Assembly (NCBI GenBank): GCA_937934685.1
Contig: CALGYU010000084.1
Span: 1-14,695, forward strand
Source: an uncultured Acholeplasma sp.
GTDB lineage: Bacteria; Bacillota_I; Bacilli_A; Acholeplasmatales; Acholeplasmataceae
DNA: 14,695 nt
Reading direction: 5' to 3'
Shown here: one piece after another, positions 13,154 through 14,695 of the stretch
Numbering within the stretch: the stretch's first letter is position 1
How the letters are laid out: each line of letters begins with the position of its first letter
Notes under the pieces: model-generated
The model's database searches: none
What the model was told of the DNA's origin: nothing
The model's input: the letters and a program-made list of their open reading frames with translations, nothing else
Made by a program: the position numbers and the translations under genes

Positions 13154-13172
13154 ATTAGTGGAGGATGATTGT

Positions 13173-13532
13173 ATGGATATATATGATAGAATAACTAAAA
13201 TACTTGATGAGAAAAAAATAACTCGCAAAGATCTTTCTGATGGCACAGGAATATCTTATAATACTTTAACAAGTCAATTCCAAAGAAAATCTGATAATAT
13301 GAAATTAGATACAATTGTCACAATCGCTAGATTCCTAAAAGTCTCTGTTGAATACTTAGTGACTGGAAGCGAGAATTTACATGTTAATGAGTCTGATGAA
13401 AATGAAACTTCTTTAAATGCTCCTAACATTGACCTTGAAATAAATCGTGTCCTAAGTAAATTAAGTTATAAAGATAAAACAATTATTTTAGCCAAGGCAT
13501 ATGAATTGGAAGATAAAAATCAAAAAAAATAA
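13173..13532 (+). CDS. XRE-family transcriptional regulator (probable repressor of the divergent operon)
   Basis: This 119-residue protein has a Cro/C1-type helix-turn-helix at about residues 5-60 (EKKITRKDLSDGTGISYNTL, then TSQFQRKSDNMKLDTIVTIA, RFLKVSVEYLVTG), with the second helix and the YLVTG end typical of the family. The C-terminal part (NAPNIDLEINRVLSKLSYKD onward) is a short helical tail that may dimerise. The ATG at 13173 is preceded by GGAGG (13160-13164) at 8 nt; a GTG at 13158 would overlap this site and is less likely. It is divergent from the membrane-protein operon, with the paired operators between. It ends at the terminator at 13531-13560. The repressor role is inferred from position. 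Confidence 0.85.
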   Translation: MDIYDRITKILDEKKITRKDLSDGTGISYNTLTSQFQRKSDNMKLDTIVTIARFLKVSVEYLVTGSENLHVNESDENETSLNAPNIDLEINRVLSKLSYKDKTIILAKAYELEDKNQKK

Positions 13533-13562
13533 AACAAAGCTTTACTGCTTTGTTTTTTTTAT
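13531..13562 (+). terminator. Terminator of the XRE regulator
   Basis: AAAACAAAGC (13531-13540) pairs perfectly with GCTTTGTTTT (13547-13556) around TTTACT, followed by more T. Confidence 0.85.
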
Positions 13563-13597
13563 ATAACACTTGCTTAAAATAAATTTTTTAGCAAAAG

Positions 13598-13626
13598 TAA
13601 AAAAAAAAACAGGATTTCTCCTGTTT
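13598..13626 (-). terminator. Terminator of rpsF-ssb-rpsR
   Basis: On the minus strand AAACAGGA (13626-13619) pairs with TCCTGTTT (13614-13607) around GAAA, followed by a long T-run (13606-13598), directly after the rpsR stop. Confidence 0.9.
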
Positions 13627-13630
13627 AAAA

Positions 13631-13870
13631 TTATTCTTTAACGAATGGTAATAATGCCATGTGTCTAGCTCTTTTAATAGCTATAGCTAATGGGCGTTGC
13701 CATTTAGCAGATGTTCCAGTCACACGTCTTGGTAAAATCTTACCACGGTCTGTAACAAATTTTTTCAGTAACTCAACGTCTTTAAAGTCGATGTGTGTAA
13801 AGTTGTTTTGTGTAAAATGACATACTTTACGACGTCTTCTGAATCCGCCTCTTCTTTGTTGCATATTCAT
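13631..13870 (-). CDS. rpsR: Ribosomal protein S18
   Basis: This 79-residue protein of the 30S subunit binds beside S6 on the platform. The basic start (MNMQQRRGGFRRRRKVCHFT) and the DFKDVELLKKFVTDRGKILP then RRVTGTSAKWQRPLAIAIKR ARHMALLPF signature are diagnostic, at normal length. The Cys in KVCHF retains the single zinc-type cysteine of this variant. The ATG at 13870 follows AAAGGAG. It lies 14 bases after ssb in the conserved rpsF-ssb-rpsR operon and ends at the terminator at 13598-13626. Confidence 0.98.
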   Translation of the reverse strand: MNMQQRRGGFRRRRKVCHFTQNNFTHIDFKDVELLKKFVTDRGKILPRRVTGTSAKWQRPLAIAIKRARHMALLPFVKE

Positions 13871-13884
13871 AATTCTCCTTTATT

Positions 13885-14316
13885 TTAAAATGGTAAATCG
13901 TCATCTGATGCTAAAGCCATACTTGTATCGTATAACTCGTTTTGTGCATCATCTTTGAAACTTGATCCAAAAGAATCGTTTTGAGCAGGTGCACTGGTAG
14001 ATCTAGATTCTAGAAATTGAACCGTGTCGCACTGTACTTCAGTAATATAACGCGTTCCTTGATCTGTTTCATAGGTTCTGGTTTGAATTCTTCCTTCAAC
14101 CCCTAGCAAAGCACCTTTACGGATATATTTTGCTAGATTTTCTGCTTGGTATCTCCAAGCAACACATTGGATAAAATCAGCTTGTCTTTCGCCTGATTGA
14201 TCAGCGAAATTACGGTTGACAGCCAAAGTAAAAGTGACTACTGAAACCCCTGAGGCCGTAGCTTTTAACTCTGGGTCTTTGGTAATACGTCCTACTAAGA
14301 CAACTCGATTAATCAT
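13885..14316 (-). CDS. ssb: Single-stranded DNA-binding protein
   Basis: This 143-residue protein coats single-stranded DNA during replication and repair, acting as a tetramer. Residues 1-105 are the OB fold with the family signature (MINRVVLVGRITKDPELK, VTFTLAVNRNF, DFIQCVAWRYQAENLAKYIR KG, VEGRIQTRTYE). A flexible linker rich in Ser and Gln follows, and then the acidic tip DDDLPF, which binds partner proteins such as RecG, PriA or the polymerase clamp loader. The start is 3 nt after the rpsF stop. The gene has only a weak ribosome site (GAAGG), so coupling to rpsF is likely. Confidence 0.98.
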   Translation of the reverse strand: MINRVVLVGRITKDPELKATASGVSVVTFTLAVNRNFADQSGERQADFIQCVAWRYQAENLAKYIRKGALLGVEGRIQTRTYETDQGTRYITEVQCDTVQFLESRSTSAPAQNDSFGSSFKDDAQNELYDTSMALASDDDLPF

Positions 14317-14319
14317 AGA

Positions 14320-14607
14320 TTATTCGCCTTCTTTCACAACAATAAATCTGATAATATCTTCTGTAATACCAACAACACGGTTAAATTCGCTTACTGCATC
14401 ATTATTAGCTTCAACTAATAACCATACGTAATACCCTTTTCTGTGTTTTTGGATTTCGTAAGCTAAGTCTTTTAAACCTAACTCTTTTAACTCAACGATG
14501 TTTGCTCCGTGTGAAGTAAACACATTATTGATGTCTGAAACAGTTTTTTTAACTTGCTCTTCATCAAGCGTTGGGCGTACGATATACATAACTTCGTATT
14601 TTTTCAT
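14320..14607 (-). CDS. rpsF: Ribosomal protein S6
   Basis: This 95-residue protein of the 30S platform has MKKYEVMYIVRPTLDEEQVK at its start, ELKELGLKDLAYEIQKHRKG YYVWLLVEA in the middle and RFIVVKEGE at the end, all typical of S6. The ATG at 14607 follows an ideal AAGGAGG. It is the first gene of the rpsF-ssb-rpsR operon. S6 forms a pair with S18, and both bind a leader RNA in many bacteria; I did not find a clear S6:S18 leader motif here. Confidence 0.98.
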   Translation of the reverse strand: MKKYEVMYIVRPTLDEEQVKKTVSDINNVFTSHGANIVELKELGLKDLAYEIQKHRKGYYVWLLVEANNDAVSEFNRVVGITEDIIRFIVVKEGE

Positions 14608-14680
14608 TTATTTTACCTCCTTATGGTCTATGGTCTTTTAAATAAGACAAGGAATTATATCTTTGTTCTTAGACTTAAAT

Positions 14681-14689
14681 ATTATATCA
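14681..14689 (-). promoter_or_regulatory. Extended -10 promoter of rpsF-ssb-rpsR
   Basis: TGA-TATAAT on the minus strand (TG at 14689-14688, hexamer 14686-14681) is a consensus extended -10; the -35 region would lie beyond the window. The leader is about 70 nt. Another TATAAT (14659-14654) lies closer but lacks a -35. Confidence 0.6.
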
Positions 14690-14695
14690 CACTCA

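Noticed and set aside
13052..13246. Minus-strand 64-codon frame over the divergent promoter
   Set aside because: It runs antisense across the XRE gene start, both promoters and the operators; no ribosome site.
14608..14680. S6:S18 leader RNA motif upstream of rpsF
   Set aside because: The repeated GACCATA stretch was considered, but I could not find the conserved CCG-containing bulge, so it is not called.
1..14695. UGA read as Trp (mycoplasma code)
   Set aside because: All core genes use TGG for Trp and are full length under the standard code; only one unidentified fragment shows an in-frame UGA.
1..14695. CRISPR array, tRNA or rRNA genes
   Set aside because: No regularly spaced repeats and no tRNA-like cloverleaf or rRNA sequence was seen on either strand.

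Overview
The window is low-GC bacterial DNA, most likely from an Acholeplasma-like mollicute or a close relative such as Haloplasma. The core block on the minus strand is rpsF-ssb-rpsR, an accessory insertion, then a GdpP phosphodiesterase fused in frame to ribosomal protein L9, then dnaB. The GdpP-L9 fusion is, to my knowledge, typical of the Acholeplasma group. No core gene needs UGA as a sense codon and tryptophan is written TGG, which favours Acholeplasma (standard code) over Mycoplasma or Spiroplasma.

Layout. (a) 1-6880 is an accessory, gene-poor and decaying region. It holds a possible gene start running off the left edge; a tiny hydrophobic peptide gene (504-578) in an Fst-like type I toxin-antitoxin arrangement; a Fic gene broken by a frameshift with its intact VbhA-type antitoxin; a fragment with one in-frame UGA (1853-2188); an XRE-membrane regulator cotranscribed with a secreted protein of unknown function (2449-4143); a multiply frameshifted gene resembling conjugative-element Api92-like proteins (4404-4798); a frameshifted two-helix membrane protein (5071-5425); a small sigma-like factor with a damaged start (5562-5984); a stand-alone structured small RNA (about 6081-6208); and a small membrane protein (6287-6517). 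So many single-base lesions side by side suggest an old integrated element that is decaying. (b) 6881-10670 is the core dnaB and gdpP-rplI pair. The genes are almost touching (1 nt apart), share one transcript and end at a terminator at 6742-6770. (c) 10805-13560 is an accessory insertion between the two core blocks. An XRE regulator (13173-13532) is divergent from a three-gene minus-strand operon: two paralogous two-helix membrane proteins and a small HTH-like protein. A pair of inverted 10-bp operators lies over the operon promoter. (d) 13598-14695 is the core rpsF-ssb-rpsR operon with its own promoter and terminator.

The best candidate for an undescribed system is the 11032-13532 module: a regulator with phased operators controlling paired coiled-coil membrane proteins. 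Next are the Fst-like locus at 401-713 and the small RNA at 6081-6208. All functional statements come from reading the sequence and from family knowledge; no database search was run.
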